Part shown: positions 24,012 through 35,900 of the stretch, piece after piece | Numbering within the stretch: position 1 is the stretch's first letter | Layout: every line of letters starts with the position of its first letter | From: Dryomyza anilis | Lineage: Eukaryota > Arthropoda > Insecta > Diptera > Dryomyzidae | Assembly: GCA_951804985.1 (NCBI GenBank) | Contig: OX638130.1 | Location: forward strand, 5,256,791 to 5,320,790 | Length of the DNA: 64,000 nucleotides | Reading direction: 5' to 3' | Notes under the pieces: model-generated | Told to the model about the DNA's origin: nothing | Databases searched by the model: none | Seen by the model: only the letters and a program-made list of their open reading frames with translations | Position numbers and translations under genes: made by a program

Positions 24012-24049
24012 TATAAAAGTTACCCACAGCACCGTAGACTTCTTCAGTT
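24012..24049 (+). promoter_or_regulatory. TATA box and initiator of the secreted-protein gene
   Basis: TATAAAAG at 24012-24019 is followed by an arthropod initiator TCAGTT at 24044-24049 (predicted +1 A at 24046). The spacing of 34 is slightly longer than ideal. It would give a 5' UTR of about 129 nt and suits a regulated, tissue-specific gene. Confidence 0.45.
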
Positions 24050-24174
24050 TGTACACAACAACGCAGCGATACGCATTACCTTAAAAGAGGCAATAAAACG
24101 GTTACGAAACGGCTACGATACGGTTTAAAAATTAAAAATTTTAAGGCGTTCATGTGTTTTTCTTCAGTGAGAAA

Positions 24175-24419
24175 ATGTCAAAATTTATTGTATATTCGTT
24201 TATTTTGATTCTTGGTGCTTCGTTGTTGAATTGTCAATCATCAGCGGATTCTAGCTCGACCACGGCAACGCCTTCCGGTTCTTTGCGGTTTAATAATTCC
24301 GCAGGATTTACTGTTAGCTCACCAAAAGATGGATTAACTAAGCGAAATGTTAACGATGTTGGGCAAACGGAATCTGCGGCAACGGCAAAGAGTTACGATC
24401 CACCACCAGAGTTTTACAG
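24175..24419 (+). CDS. Exon 1 of the secreted-protein gene (signal peptide exon)
   Basis: It runs from the ATG after agtgagaaa to the donor TTTTACAG|gtgggt. The upstream in-frame ATG at 24154 would add MFFFSEK and spoil the signal peptide, so 24175 is preferred. The frame stays open past the donor to 24510 (ending EQRALKAR). An unspliced 112-residue form is therefore an alternative, but it would be an odd short protein. Confidence 0.7.
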
Positions 24420-27400
24420 GTGGGTTTACGAAAGGTTTTTGCGAGGATTTCGAGAGTTTTTGAGAAGGATTTTTGTGTCGTTCGAACAACGAGCATTAAA
24501 AGCTCGTTAAACGATTTAGATTTCAAGACTTCCGTTTATGTTTTCGAAAAGACATATAAGTCGTAACATAATTAGTGTAACATGTATTAAAAACAAAACT
24601 CCTTAAAAAGTTTTGACAATATATCCAATAAATTCAAGATTCTTGGAACAAGAACAATGGCGAACATATTTCTAATTTATTCCTAAAGATAAAAAAAAAA
24701 TTGAAGAATAGGACCAACATATTATTTCCTTTGATTCAAATTCTTAACTTTACAAAAATTGAAAAACCTCTACGAAAGAAGTGTTTTAATACACTGTTTT
24801 TAAAGAACTTAAAAAACTTTAATGGAAATAATGAAATGCCAACATTAACGGTAACCGGATATCCTTTATATTGAATGAATAACACTTATTACAACAAATC
24901 GTCGGTCGTTGTTCTAATTTAGAAAATTTAATATGGATCATGAAATAGGAAACATATAAGAGATATAGAAAAAATGGGGATTATGTGGATCATAAATTGA
25001 GAATAATGAATTACGTTTCTGGATGATTAAATATGAATTATTAAAATGAGATTCATCAAGTAAGATAAATAAAATTGGTACCTATTATTAAATGTGCATA
25101 ATGAGGTTGATAAATTGAAAATGGTTGTGAAAAAAAGAAGGATAATGAAATGGGGACATTGTAGTAAATATAGTGTAATGGGAATAATTAACTAAGAATT
25201 ATTCAATGGCGATCGTGCAATAAAAATTATGATATTATTAAAAATAAATGAGAATAATAAAACGGGGATAAAGTATTTTGAAAATTATGACATTATTACA
25301 ATGAAATGAGGATAATGAGACGGGAAAGAAATTGAGAAAAATTTAATGGAAATATCGAAAATGAGAATAATGGGCAGTAAGGAAATAGGGATAATGAAAA
25401 TTGCGACATATCATGCCGTGATAACCATGAAATGAGGATCATGAAATTAGGATCTTGAAATTAGAATCATAAAAGGAGGACCATGAAATGAGGATCATGA
25501 AATGAGAATCATGAAATGAGGATCATGAAATGAGAATCATGAAATGAGGATTATGAAATGAGGACCATGAAATGAGGATCATGAAATGAGGATCATGAAA
25601 TGAGAATCACGAAATGAGGAAAATGAAATGAGGATCATGAAATGATAATCCTGAAATGAGGATTATGAAATGAGGTTCATGAAATGAGGATTATGAAATG
25701 AGGTTCATGAAATGAGGATTATGAAATGAGGATCATGAAATGAGGATCATGAAATGAGGATCATGAAATGAGGATCATGAAATGAGGATCATGAAATGAA
25801 GATCATGAAAATGAGGATCATGAAATAAGGAACATGAAATGAGGAACATGAATTGAGGATCATGAAATGAGGATCATGAAATGAGGATCATGAAATGAGG
25901 ATCATGAAATGAGGATCATGAAATGAGGATCATGAAATGTGGATCATGAAATGAGGATCACGAAATGAGGATCATGAAATGATAATCCTGAAATGAGGAT
26001 TATGAAATTAGGTTCATGAAATGAGGATTATGAAATGAGGATCATGAAATGAGTATCATGAAATGAGTATCATGAAATGAGTATCATGAAATGAGGATCA
26101 TGAAATGGGGATCATGAAATAAGGATCTGAAATGGGTATCATGAAATGAGGATCATGAAATAAGAATTATAAAATCGGGATCTTGAAATGAGGATCATGA
26201 AATGAGGACCATGAAATGAGGATCATGAAATGAGGATCATGAAATGAGGATTATGAAATGAGGATCATGAAATGAGGATAAAATGAGGATCATGAAATGG
26301 GATCATGAAATGAGGATCATCAAATTAGATGATAAAAAGGGATAAATATAAAGGAAGCATGCAATGAAAGCTTTAAAATTAAATGTGAAAAAGGAAATGG
26401 GTGGAAATGGCAGCAATGGGGTTCATGCTCATGGAATAGGAATGAATATTATTGGAAAATTAAATGGTTAAATAAAAGATTAATAATCTGGGGATAAGAT
26501 ATGAAAATCATTTATTCAGGATAAAGAAATAGGTATTATTAAATGTGAATAATAAAATTGTGATAACGAAAATGATGATAATAGTATGAAGATAATAAAA
26601 ATAATAGAATAATGGGGATTATTATAGTGCAATGGGGATATTTAAATAGAGATCATTATATCGGGATAATAATAATAATAGTTTGGCGCTACAGTCCTAT
26701 AAGTACTTAGGCCGAGCTCTCTCACCATTTTGAGCTGTGCGTGTTCTATTTGTACTCAAAGTGGTGGGACCTACAGTTTAATGCCTAATCCGAACGGCGC
26801 GTGAGAGCAATTATTACTCTCGTAGGTTTTCTACAAAAAGATGTTGTTAACACCAGTCGAGGCTTGAATATGGGACCTTTCGACTAGCCGCCCAACGCAC
26901 TAACCTCTGAGCTACCGACGCTACAGTTATATCGGTATAGGGAAATAAATGTCAAGAAATAAGTGAAAGTAATATGAAAATAATACATATTTCAGAGCAA
27001 TTGGATATGATAATAAAATGGGCATGAAAGGGGTATCATAAAATATAAAAGATCATGACATGAGAATAATGATATGGGTATTTTTAAATGAGTACGTAAA
27101 TTATGAAATAGAATATAGTGATTATAAAATGGGTACAATTGATTGGAAATAATGAAGTTGTAATAAGAAAATGAAAATATAGAAATTGTGAAAAAGTCCT
27201 TTAACAATTTTATAAACTCATTAGAGGTTATTATTTTATTAAGTGATTATTGCAGAGTTATCCATAAAAGACAGAGTTAATCTGATGACAAATCGAAAAC
27301 ATATACTACGTTTTAAAGTTACTACTACTTATTATAGCTACTTCCATTAACAAAGAGCATGGTCAAACTTTTAGTATCCCTTACACTATATAGCACGCTT

Positions 27401-30400
27401 GACCTCAAATTCCTGCACTTAAAAAAAAACTAAACACATAGTCACCTCATATTTGCCAATTCATATTTCGAAATGACTATGGAACATTTATGGAATTTTG
27501 CCAAAAATAGAACAATACAAGAAAACTTTCCTATGCTTGCCAAAAAATATTTATATGAGCGCTCTCGGCGTCGTACACAAAAGAATAAATAAATTGATTA
27601 AAAGAATTTCCGTATGAACGTGTATTTTATAAGCTTTTATTGCAACATCATGCTGCCATAGTCCTGCTCCCAATGCGCCAACATAATGTCCTCAAGTTCA
27701 AGTCTCCATAGAGCCATATGTTGTTGGAATAAATGTTTTTTTTTTTTACGTTGGTAGGGATATAAAGGATGTACAAAACAAAAAAAAACAAGGACTATGC
27801 TCTTTGTGATAAAGCAGAATATGCTGGTATTTTTGTCGTCGGTGCTACTGATGTTCATAATTTGTCGCTTTGTTGCCTTTGCAGCTTATACGGGATTTTC
27901 ATAAAAATTTCGCACTTTTTTCCGGTCACACATTGTGTTGAGTTATATAGGGAAAAAGGAAATGGCCAAAGAACCAAACTGTATAATGACACTTGGGTCA
28001 TGTTCGTACGTGTGGTCATTCTAATGGTTAAACTCCAGAGTAGTGAAGGTGGTAACATGCACTCAAGTATAAAAGTAATTTTTCGTGGTAGTAGAGTGAA
28101 AGTATAGCGTATAATAGTAGGGGTTTTGTGGAATATGCTGTTGATTTCGCTTTGAGCACTGCATGATTTTCAATAGCTGTATGGAATGTTCGTTGCAAAT
28201 TTCTGAGATTAAAAGCTGTAGTTGTTGTTCGAAAGTATGTTGAGGAATTTTTTTCTTTTTTCAGACGGGTAATTGTTTTTTTTTCTGTTTTCACTAGGGA
28301 TATGTTATCTTTTTTTGGTAGGCTCTACTTTTGCTTGCATTGTAATTTGATCGAACGTAATGGAATGCGTAGCAAAAGGATAAAATGTTGTTTTTTATGG
28401 GTCTTCAAACAGGAGAAACTATTTTTTTTTTGTGCTTATAATTGACTATGTTGTATAGGGTTGGGTACATAATAACGCTAGCTGTGTGGTTATGTCCGGT
28501 GTATAAAGCTAGGATATCGATTCGAGGAATCGAAAAGTATTTATGGTATTTTTAAACGATATACAACATTTTCTGAATAAAAAAAAGGTCTAAATATATT
28601 TTTTTGGCGATGTACGTAAATTCATAGTTAATCTCTCTCTTGGGGTATTTCGAAATTTCTCTCAAATAGAGTAATTACAATTTAAATTTTAAATCCAAAT
28701 GATTTTAGCAAATTCGAACTTTTAAATAATATATCGTATATTAAAATACACTTATAATTCATTTGGAAGAAATAACCAGTTGGGAAGGTTATATCACATG
28801 GGAAATTTTAAAGTAGGTGTTATTATGATAGTTGGGATTATCAAAATTATAGTCGGTCTAAGCCGACTATAAATACCCTACACATATGTGTGGTTACCAT
28901 TCAAAGTGATATATAGGTCACCAGGGTATACGAATCCTGAAAATAACTACAAACATTCAATCGCTGAAGAATTTCCATTCATTTGATACCCATATTTACA
29001 AATGGGTAGGTGTACCGAATTTCGATTTTTTTTTTGTGCACCACAAGTCTTTTCGGCGGAAAACATTATTATCATGTATTTGAGCATGATATCAATATAT
29101 ATTTGACCAAAAAAGTTTACCTAAGCACGTATACATAAAAATTGATCTTTATATGTACATTTTATATGAGGTATTTGAACATAAGTGGTCGGATCATAGG
29201 TCACAATGGACCGATCTCGCCAATTTTTTCGCACATACAGCGTAGGTATATTAGTAATCTAAGTTATAGTTTCATTTATCTAGCTCTTCAATTTTAAAAG
29301 TAGTAGGGATTTCAACAGACAGACGGACAGACGGACAGACGGACAGACAGACGGACAGACAGACGGACAGACAGACGGACAGACAGACGGACAGACGGAC
29401 ATCGCTAAACCGACTCAGGAGGTCATGCTGATCAAGAATATATATACTTTTCCATACCGGAGATGCTTCCTTCTGGGTGTTACAAACGGCGTACCAAACT
29501 TTCACTCTTAGTGTAGGGTATAAAAAGTTTGTTTTAACAACCAATTTTATTCTTTATTCGACTAAAACATAATTGGTTATGGAAATGTCATATTTGGTAC
29601 TTTAAATTGTATTATTTTATTTTACTATTTTCTTTTAAATTGATCCTAATAACAACCCTAACTAAATTTGTCTCTTTTTGTTTTGGATATAAGAAACGAC
29701 TTAACAGTTGAGATAACCATATTAGTTGATTGGACAATGAGTTGGTAATAATAATAATAGTTTGGCACTGCAGTCCTATAAGGACTTAGGCCGAACTCTC
29801 TCACCATTTTGAGCTGTGCGTGTTATATTTGTACTCAAAGTGGTGGGACCTACAGTTTATTGCCGAATCCGAACGGCGGGTGAGAGCTTTTCATAGGCAA
29901 TGGTTTTACACTCGTAGGTTTGCTATTTACGGACGAGAGGTAGCGCGGTGTAGAAAAATGTTTCTATGAAAAGATGTTGTCAGCCCCAGTCCTGGCTTGA
30001 ACCGGAGACCTTTCGGCTTGCAGTCTAACGCACTAACCACTGACCTACCGCGGCTACCGATTCCGGTTCTGGCTCCAAAAATCGAAAAGGTTCCGTTCCC
30101 GATTCGGGTTTCTTGCGTTCTCTTATAGGGATTAATAGCGGTCACGATCCGATTCCGGTTTCAACCAAAAAATTATATGATTTCCGATTCCGGTTCTGAT
30201 TCCAGTTCTTTGCAGTGTCTGATAGGGACTAAAACCCGATTCCAAATCTGGTTCCAAGAATTTTAAAATAGCAGTTCTGGTTGCGATTTCGGTTCTTACT
30301 CGTTTCGGTTCAAGATATTTAAAATAGTGGTTCCGGTTCCGATTCCTGTTCCAACCAAAACAAAAAGCTTTGGATTCAGATTCCGGTTCAACAAATTGTT

Positions 30401-31532
30401 TAATAACGGTTCCGATTCCGGTTCCAGAAATCAAAACGGTTCTTTTTACCGATTCCGATTCCGGTTATTTGGCGTTCCCTGATGAATAATATGCTTTTTC
30501 TTTTAATTTTTTTTCCAAATTTCTTTAATTAAAAAAATCAAATTTTTATCCAATTATAGAGGACCTGGTTCCACCGCCTCTCATGGCTACAACAGTAACA
30601 TACATGACAACGTTGCCGCCGGCCTCATCACCAAACCTATTACCTTTCCCAATCACAGTCACAACCTTAAACAATACGTACAGGATAAGAGCAATTTTCT
30701 CCATGCAGCCGCACACGACAGCTGGCAGCTGTTAAAGGGTGGTGGTGCCAATACCGCCGGACGTCACCCGCTACAGGATCGCATTAGTGTTGGTGTCGGT
30801 GGTGAGTACAAAATACAAATCTAACCTAAAACATATTCATAGCCTCGAGGCATTTCCGCAGGACACTATACCAGTAAAGACCATGGCGCAAGCGGTGGCA
30901 TTAGCACTGCAAGCCACAGCACAGGTAGTAACTACGGTGGTGGCCATAGCTATCCATACGAAGGACGACCCTATGTAACAGCATCAGCTGTTGGTGGTTA
31001 TGGCAACGACTATGCAACAGCACCGCATGCCACAAATTACGGCGGCTCTTACTATGGCAGCGGCGAGAGTATTGCCGGCGGCGGTGGTGCTATACCCATT
31101 GATTTATATGGTCACAAGGGACACTATGCCGGTGCAGGCGGCGAGTATTCGTACAGCACATATCCGATACATGTGGGCGGTGGTGCGGAGGGTCACGAGC
31201 AGCCGGCAACGCACAAGGGTCACCCCGAACTCTCGCAGAAGGCACTGCTGGCCAAGAGTTTTCTCATACCGCTGGCGAGCGCCGCTGTGTTGGGCATTGC
31301 AGCGGCGTTGATCAGCAATCCGCTGCTGCTGCAATTGGGTACAGTGTCGGGGGTAGCGGCGGCAGCACCCGGGCTGGTGGGCAAACGCAGGCGACGCGCA
31401 TTGACAGCGACAGGCGATGGAGAGGTACTTCAAACGAAGAACATAACAGGATTAGTGCAAAAGGAGACGCAGCAGCTGCCAAAGAAAACGCATGCGATTG
31501 CTTATCGCGGTCAACGTGGACGTAGTTCCTAA
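24175..31532 (+). CDS. Three-exon gene for a 385-aa secreted or membrane protein, function unknown
   Basis: Exons 24175-24419, 30560-30801 and 30862-31532. They join in phase (AG|A, then G|GA) to 1158 nt, 385 residues and a stop. The protein starts with a clear signal peptide (MSKFIVYSFILILGASLLNC), followed by a Ser/Thr-rich stretch. The exon 2/3 part is rich in Gly, Ser, His, Tyr and Ala (GGGHSYPYEGRPY, NYGGSYYGSGES), like insect cuticle or chorion-type secreted proteins. A hydrophobic segment at about residues 296-333 (KSFLIPLASAAVLGIAAALI) is followed by KRRRR at 337-341, which could be a membrane anchor with a basic stop-transfer or a processing site. I do not recognise the family. Codon use and GC of exon 3 are clearly coding. 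The weakest link is joining exon 1 across 6.1 kb. It is supported by the phase, the strong acceptor, the lack of another signal peptide near exon 2, and a promoter and poly(A) signal at the proper ends. Confidence 0.75.
25425..26325. repeat. 14-bp tandem array (ATCATGAAATGAGG)n, about 64 copies
   Basis: About 900 bp of a 14-bp unit with 10-20% divergence, inside intron 1 of the secreted-protein gene. More decayed relatives (gataatgaaatgggg) extend from about 24930 to 27190, so the whole 2.2 kb probably grew from this motif. Confidence 0.95.
26665..26926 (-). mobile_element. tRNA-derived SINE copy in intron 1 of the secreted-protein gene
   Basis: Inverted copy with the (AAT)n tail at 26665-26680 and tRNA-like head ending at 26926 (gtagcgtcggtagctcagag on the minus strand). 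It is flanked by the 9-bp duplication TTATATCGG at 26656-26664 and 26927-26935. It lacks about 45 bp of the body found in the copy at 39.3 kb. Confidence 0.92.
27637..27711 (-). CDS. Possible 3' terminal coding exon on the minus strand
   Basis: The minus-strand frame ALWRLELEDIMLAHWEQD then YGSMMLQ* ends in a stop that overlaps an AATAAA signal (CAATAAAAG), with higher GC than the flanks. A possible acceptor (ctatggag) precedes the Leu-Glu-Leu-Glu part. It lies in the intron of the plus-strand secreted-protein gene. The reading is short and unsupported by a recognised domain. Confidence 0.2.
   Translation of the reverse strand, partial: LWRLELEDIMLAHWEQDYGSMMLQ
28848..29523 (-). mobile_element. 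Helentron/DINE-like non-autonomous element, copy A
   Basis: Read on the minus strand it starts 'ataccctacactaagagtga', has the 'tttggtacgccgtttgtaac' block, a GTCY microsatellite (ctgtctgtccgtctgtcc, plus 29317-29400), and ends in a hairpin ATAGTCGG-tctaag-CCGACTAT (plus 28849-28870). A central GTCY microsatellite and a terminal stem-loop are the known layout of DINE-1/Helentron-related elements in flies. The assignment is by architecture, not alignment. Confidence 0.7.
29747..30053 (-). mobile_element. tRNA-derived SINE copy
   Basis: Inverted full-length copy: (AAT)n tail at 29747-29759, body with 'caaagtggtgggacctacag', head ending ccgcgg at 30053. No clear target duplication, since the 30054 side is the ccgattccggttc tract. 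Confidence 0.9.
30054..30485. repeat. Degenerate 'ccgattccggttc' repeat tract
   Basis: About ten copies of TTCCGGTTC/CCGATTCC-type motifs spaced irregularly (20-65 bp) between a SINE and the acceptor of exon 2. The minus-strand frame (Asn-Arg and Glu-Ser-rich) is an artefact of the motif. Confidence 0.85.
30560..30801 (+). CDS. Exon 2 of the secreted-protein gene
   Basis: 242 nt between the acceptor caattatag and the consensus donor G|gtgagt. The peptide starts RGPGSTASHGYNSNIHDNVA and includes FLHAAAHDSWQLLKGGG. It is open in only this frame, with GC well above the surrounding intron. Confidence 0.8.
30862..31532 (+). CDS. Exon 3 of the secreted-protein gene, with stop codon
   Basis: 671 nt after the acceptor catttccgcag. 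The 60-bp intron before it (30802-30861) is typical of flies. It holds the Gly/Tyr/His-rich region, the hydrophobic segment and the C-terminus ending YRGQRGRSS. The TAA lies at 31530-31532. Confidence 0.88.
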
Positions 31533-31623
31533 GCTGGGACCGCCATTTAATTTAATTGCATTTTGTCTAAGCGTTGGTCAGTCGTGTGACTCTTTTAGAT
31601 AAGAACTGCAACGCAGACACCTC

Positions 31624-31629
31624 AATAAA
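31624..31629 (+). terminator. Poly(A) signal of the secreted-protein gene
   Basis: AATAAA lies 92 bp after the stop codon, followed by a T/G-rich stretch (ttgttttgtgtttc) about 25 bp downstream, the usual arrangement for a cleavage site near 31645. Confidence 0.6.
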
Positions 31630-31922
31630 GGCAAGAAATCCACTTTCAAATTGTTTTGTGTTTCAATTTGTAGGGATTTTGGTGTGTGATTTTGGTTAGC
31701 AGCAACAAAGTATATAGTCAGAAAATACATTCAGCAATAGGTTTGTTTTAGAATTAAGCTTAAACTGGCAATGAACATATTTAAAACAATTAAAATATTT
31801 AGTTCATTAAATGTAAGCACTTGCAATTAAATATATAACAATCCAAATGTAAAACGGTTTAATTGCTAAAATACAAATTCAACAAATGACACAATATACA
31901 AAAGGTAAAATGTAAAACTCAC

Positions 31923-32029
31923 CGCAAGATAACCTCGTCGGTTGTCATGTTTGTGGCTGCATTTAATGTTGCATACTTTTGGGCGGCACTGAGAAATCAC
32001 TGCATACAGTGGTGACGATGCAAAGTAAA
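31923..32029 (-). CDS. Candidate first coding exon of an unidentified minus-strand gene
   Basis: 107 nt flanked on the minus strand by a strong acceptor (tctcttttcag) and a consensus donor (TTGCG|gtgagt). An ATG at 31948 with acceptable context (caaacATGac) opens MTTDEVILR, leaving two nucleotides (CG) at the donor. Alternatively the whole exon is open in another frame (YFASSPLYAVISQCRPKV...). If the ATG reading is right, the first 81 nt are 5' UTR. Its phase matches the isolated exon at 6859-6781. The coding call is an inference from splice signals and phase only. Confidence 0.4.
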
Positions 32030-32095
32030 CTGAAAAGAGAAAAAGCTTTATAATGAAAAAAATAAAGGGCAAAAGTTAATTTTAATAAAAACACA

Positions 32096-32970
32096 GTGAA
32101 AAAATTAACCTGTAATTTTAGTGAAAATTTTAATTTTAGGTAAAAAAAAATAATTTTTTGAAAAAAAGTAAATTTTTTGTAAAAAAAAAATTAATTTAAA
32201 TTTGAATTTAATTTAAAATTGAATTTTTAGTGAAAATTTGATTATTATTGAAAAATTTAATTTTTAGTGAAAATCTGAATTTATAGTGAAAAATTTAATA
32301 TTTAGAGAAAATTATAATTTTTATTGAAAAATTGAAGTTTTAGTAAAAAAAAATTAATTTTTAGTAAAATAAAAAATTGAATTTTTAGTGAAAAATTTAA
32401 TTTTTACTGAAAATTTTAATTTTTAGTGAAAAATTGAATTTTTAGTGGAAATTAATTTTTTAGTGAAAAATTGAATTTTTAGTGAAAAATTGAATGTTTA
32501 GTGAAAATTTTAATTTTTAGTGAAAAAGTTAATTTTTAGTGAAAATTTGAATTTTTAGTGAAAATTTTAATTTTTAGTGAAAATTTGATTTTTTATTATT
32601 AAATTGAATTTTAAGTGATAAATTTAAATTTTAGTGAAAAATTAATTTTTTAGTGAAAAATTGAATTTTTAGACAAAATTGAATTTTTAGTAAAAAATTT
32701 AATTTTCAGTGAAAAATTGAATATATAGTGAAAATGAATTTTTAGTGAAAAATTGAATATTTAGTGAAAATTTTAATTTTTAGTGAAAATTTAAATTTTT
32801 AGTAAATATTTGACTTTTAATGAAAAAATGAATTATTAGTGAAAAATTTAATTTTTAGTGAAAAGTTCAATTTTTATTGAAAAATTTAATTTTTAGTGAA
32901 AAATTGAATTTTTAGTGAAAATTTGAATTTTTTTTCGTGAAAATTGATTTTAAATGAAAAATTTAATTCA
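32096..32970 (-). repeat. 19-bp minisatellite, array 3 (inverted)
   Basis: About 45 diverged copies of 'tttttagtgaaaaattgaa', the reverse complement of the unit at 1.4 and 13.0 kb. It starts about 70 bp beyond the candidate minus-strand exon at 31923-32029. Confidence 0.96.
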
Positions 32971-32999
32971 TGCGAATCAATCTCCGAATCCTTCAAGAA

Positions 33000-35900
33000 T
33001 TCAGCGTCGCACAGTGGGCTGAGAATTATAAAGTTTGGCATTAATTTACGATATTTGGTATGTTAATGTGTTCGAAGTCTCTGAGAACGTATCTGAAAAA
33101 TCACAAAAATTTTAAATTCAAAATGGCGAATTCAATACGGCGAAAGAAATTTCTTAATGTATTTCAAAGAAAAGTCTTATATCAAAAATATAAATACTTT
33201 TTTTTTTTTTGTTATTATATCTAACTGTTTATTCCTACTATCTGTATTGATTTTGGCGTTATCTGCAATAAACAAAATAATAGATAATGATTTTTCCAAA
33301 ACTGTTAATTCAATTATGTTGTCACTTTTGTTAATTTTAAATTAATTTGAAAAATATGGAAATATATTATATGTGAAAGAAAAAACAATACTTATTCCAA
33401 AATGCATAACACAAGAAATAGTGACGTTCATTGAAACTGTATCAAAGAAAGAAATTACACAGTTTACCACAGATTACCTTTGAAATATCTCAAAATGTGC
33501 AAAAATAGAGTGTGACCTTACTTTTAGAATATCATGTTATATTCAAAATGTCACTAAATATAAACGTTGATGTCTCCTTGTTTCGATACAATTTATTTAC
33601 AATTTATAACTGTATCTAACATAGGTTATTATAAGTTATGAAAACCGTAAAATGTTAGACCCGTCATTTTTAATTTAAAACATTTGTACATCAAATTGGA
33701 TGTTTCTGAATCATTTATCATACGATTTTCATGATCAAACAATAAAATTTAAAAATTTCGAACGCTTTGAATTTTTATTTTTAAACAACATATTCTAAAT
33801 CAGCGTTATCGAAAATGTATAGGAAAACGTAATACGTATGAGAAACGAACCGGTTCTAGACTATGCATGTGACTGGTTCCTGGGAAATAGTTAACCGGTC
33901 CTAATTCTGGCTCTTTTATATGAAACCAACCGGAAACTTCAACATGGAGTTGTCCTAGGGAGGGGTCAATTAACACCTCATGCAGACCTTTAGACCTATC
34001 AAAGAACTGGTCCTCAAAATCGTGTGCTGTGACCGGTACCTTTAGGCCTTTCACATCTGTAATTTAAGGCCTTCAAAATTCTGTTTTTATTAGCAATTGA
34101 ATTTTAGAGCAAATTACACATTTTCACCGCAGGGAAGGTTAAGAGATAATTAATTTTGGCCAACATATTTTATCCCCAACCCACTGTGCATCGGCTCGAT
34201 TAAGTAATACTTCTTATATCAAGAAAACTGCAATATGACGCATTGATATATCTTTGCTATGAAGTACGATTCGACGTTCAATATTAATACAATATCTAAT
34301 TCGATAACGTACACATTTTCTGATACATCCTTTCGTTTTGAAATGAATATAGAAACGCAGGGGAAAATAGGTCTGTTTTTTTTTGTAATCTTTCATTATA
34401 TATAATACTCAATTCCAATTTATATAATACAATATATATCCAGATATCCCATCACAAACTTGTTCAAATATATTATGGTAACGTATATGTACCACCTCCA
34501 TCAGCTGAACTTAATTCCGTAATTTCAGAACAAAGCATAAATTAATGATGACACTCAGTAAATTTCAATGATGATTCATTTCCATTTGACAAACATAATT
34601 ATAAAATTATACTTTTCTTTTTATTTCGATACAAAGTTGAATTTTTCTTAGGGTGCCGGAATTAGGTACATTCACGCTATTTTATGCAATTTTTTGTTTA
34701 ATGAGTTCGGAATACTAATTTTTTTTTTATCATTTAATAAACATTGAACATTAATTTCAAATCAGACGATCTCATTGCACATCATTTATGGATGACTTGT
34801 GATGGACCAGTCAATATCGAAATACTTTACGAGTCTTTGATAATATCTCTCATGCTCATTATTAGCAATGATCTTTGAGTAACCAGATCAATGAAACAGA
34901 TGATCTACAGACCATTTTTTGATGCGCTGTACTTGAGTAAAATATGGTCGTGCGGAGTTGATAATCAAGACAAATAAAAAGATAATGAAGATAATAATAA
35001 TAATGATGATGACCGTGTATGCAGTTGATGATTCAACTACAGCACCAGACATATGGTGGATGAACTTCAGCAACGATTAAGTCCAATTGTGAAGAGACAA
35101 ACAACGATCTTGAGGCGAACGTCGAAATGCAGACAATTGGTTGGGGGCGTTTTCCACAGACGAGTGCATCATGCACTTGAATGGATTTGTTATAGAGGAA
35201 TTGAAAAAATTGAAAAAACTTAAGTATAGAAGACCAAAAAGGCAGACACATGTAATACGAGATTATGTAAAAAAAATCTATTTAAACTCTTTACAAACCA
35301 CGCATTCAATCAGAGTACAGCAAATTCCAAGACAAATTGGGCAACAACGTAAAATGCTAATCGAACAAATTTGCAAACATCGAACGCAAGAAACTCTTTG
35401 GAAAAAACTAAAACCAAAAGAGACAACGATAAATTGACGTGAATACAAAGCACATTAACAACATGCGAAACAGAGACAAATAGAGATAGTGACAGCCTGA
35501 GGCAAACCAGCTGTAGAACTGGTGGAAAACAAGGCATTTTGATGAATGCTGCTGGATCGAGGTATCACGCACCAACAGAAGCCAACAACAGATGCAGTCG
35601 AAGCAGATGAGGCGAGACTCCAGCAAAGACCAAAGGAGGCCAAAGATGCATTTTGTATAGTAGGACGGTAAAGTGTGTGGGACGTAATGGCAGCGAAAAT
35701 GCGAATCCACCGTTGGTTTAGTTTGTGCCGCCAAATTCCGCAAATAAAGTATGAGAAAAAAAGCGAAAAAAAAAAAGAAATTGCAAGAAACAGCAGCAAC
35801 ATGGCAACGACAACAACATGTGGCCATAGTTTGAGGAGGTTAAGAGCCGTCGAGAAAGAAGAATTCCAGAAGTTTGCCATAAAAATTGATGGCAAGGAAG

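Noticed and set aside
25425..26325. Regularly spaced short repeats considered as a CRISPR array
   Set aside because: Direct 14-bp head-to-tail minisatellite with no unique spacers, in a eukaryotic genome.
33806..34054. 82-codon minus-strand frame with mixed composition
   Set aside because: Looks more protein-like than most but has no recognised domain, splice borders or GC contrast; left unannotated.
35141..35437. 98-codon Lys/Arg-rich plus-strand frame
   Set aside because: No domain, promoter or splice evidence, and low codon bias; could be a decayed gene but unsupported.
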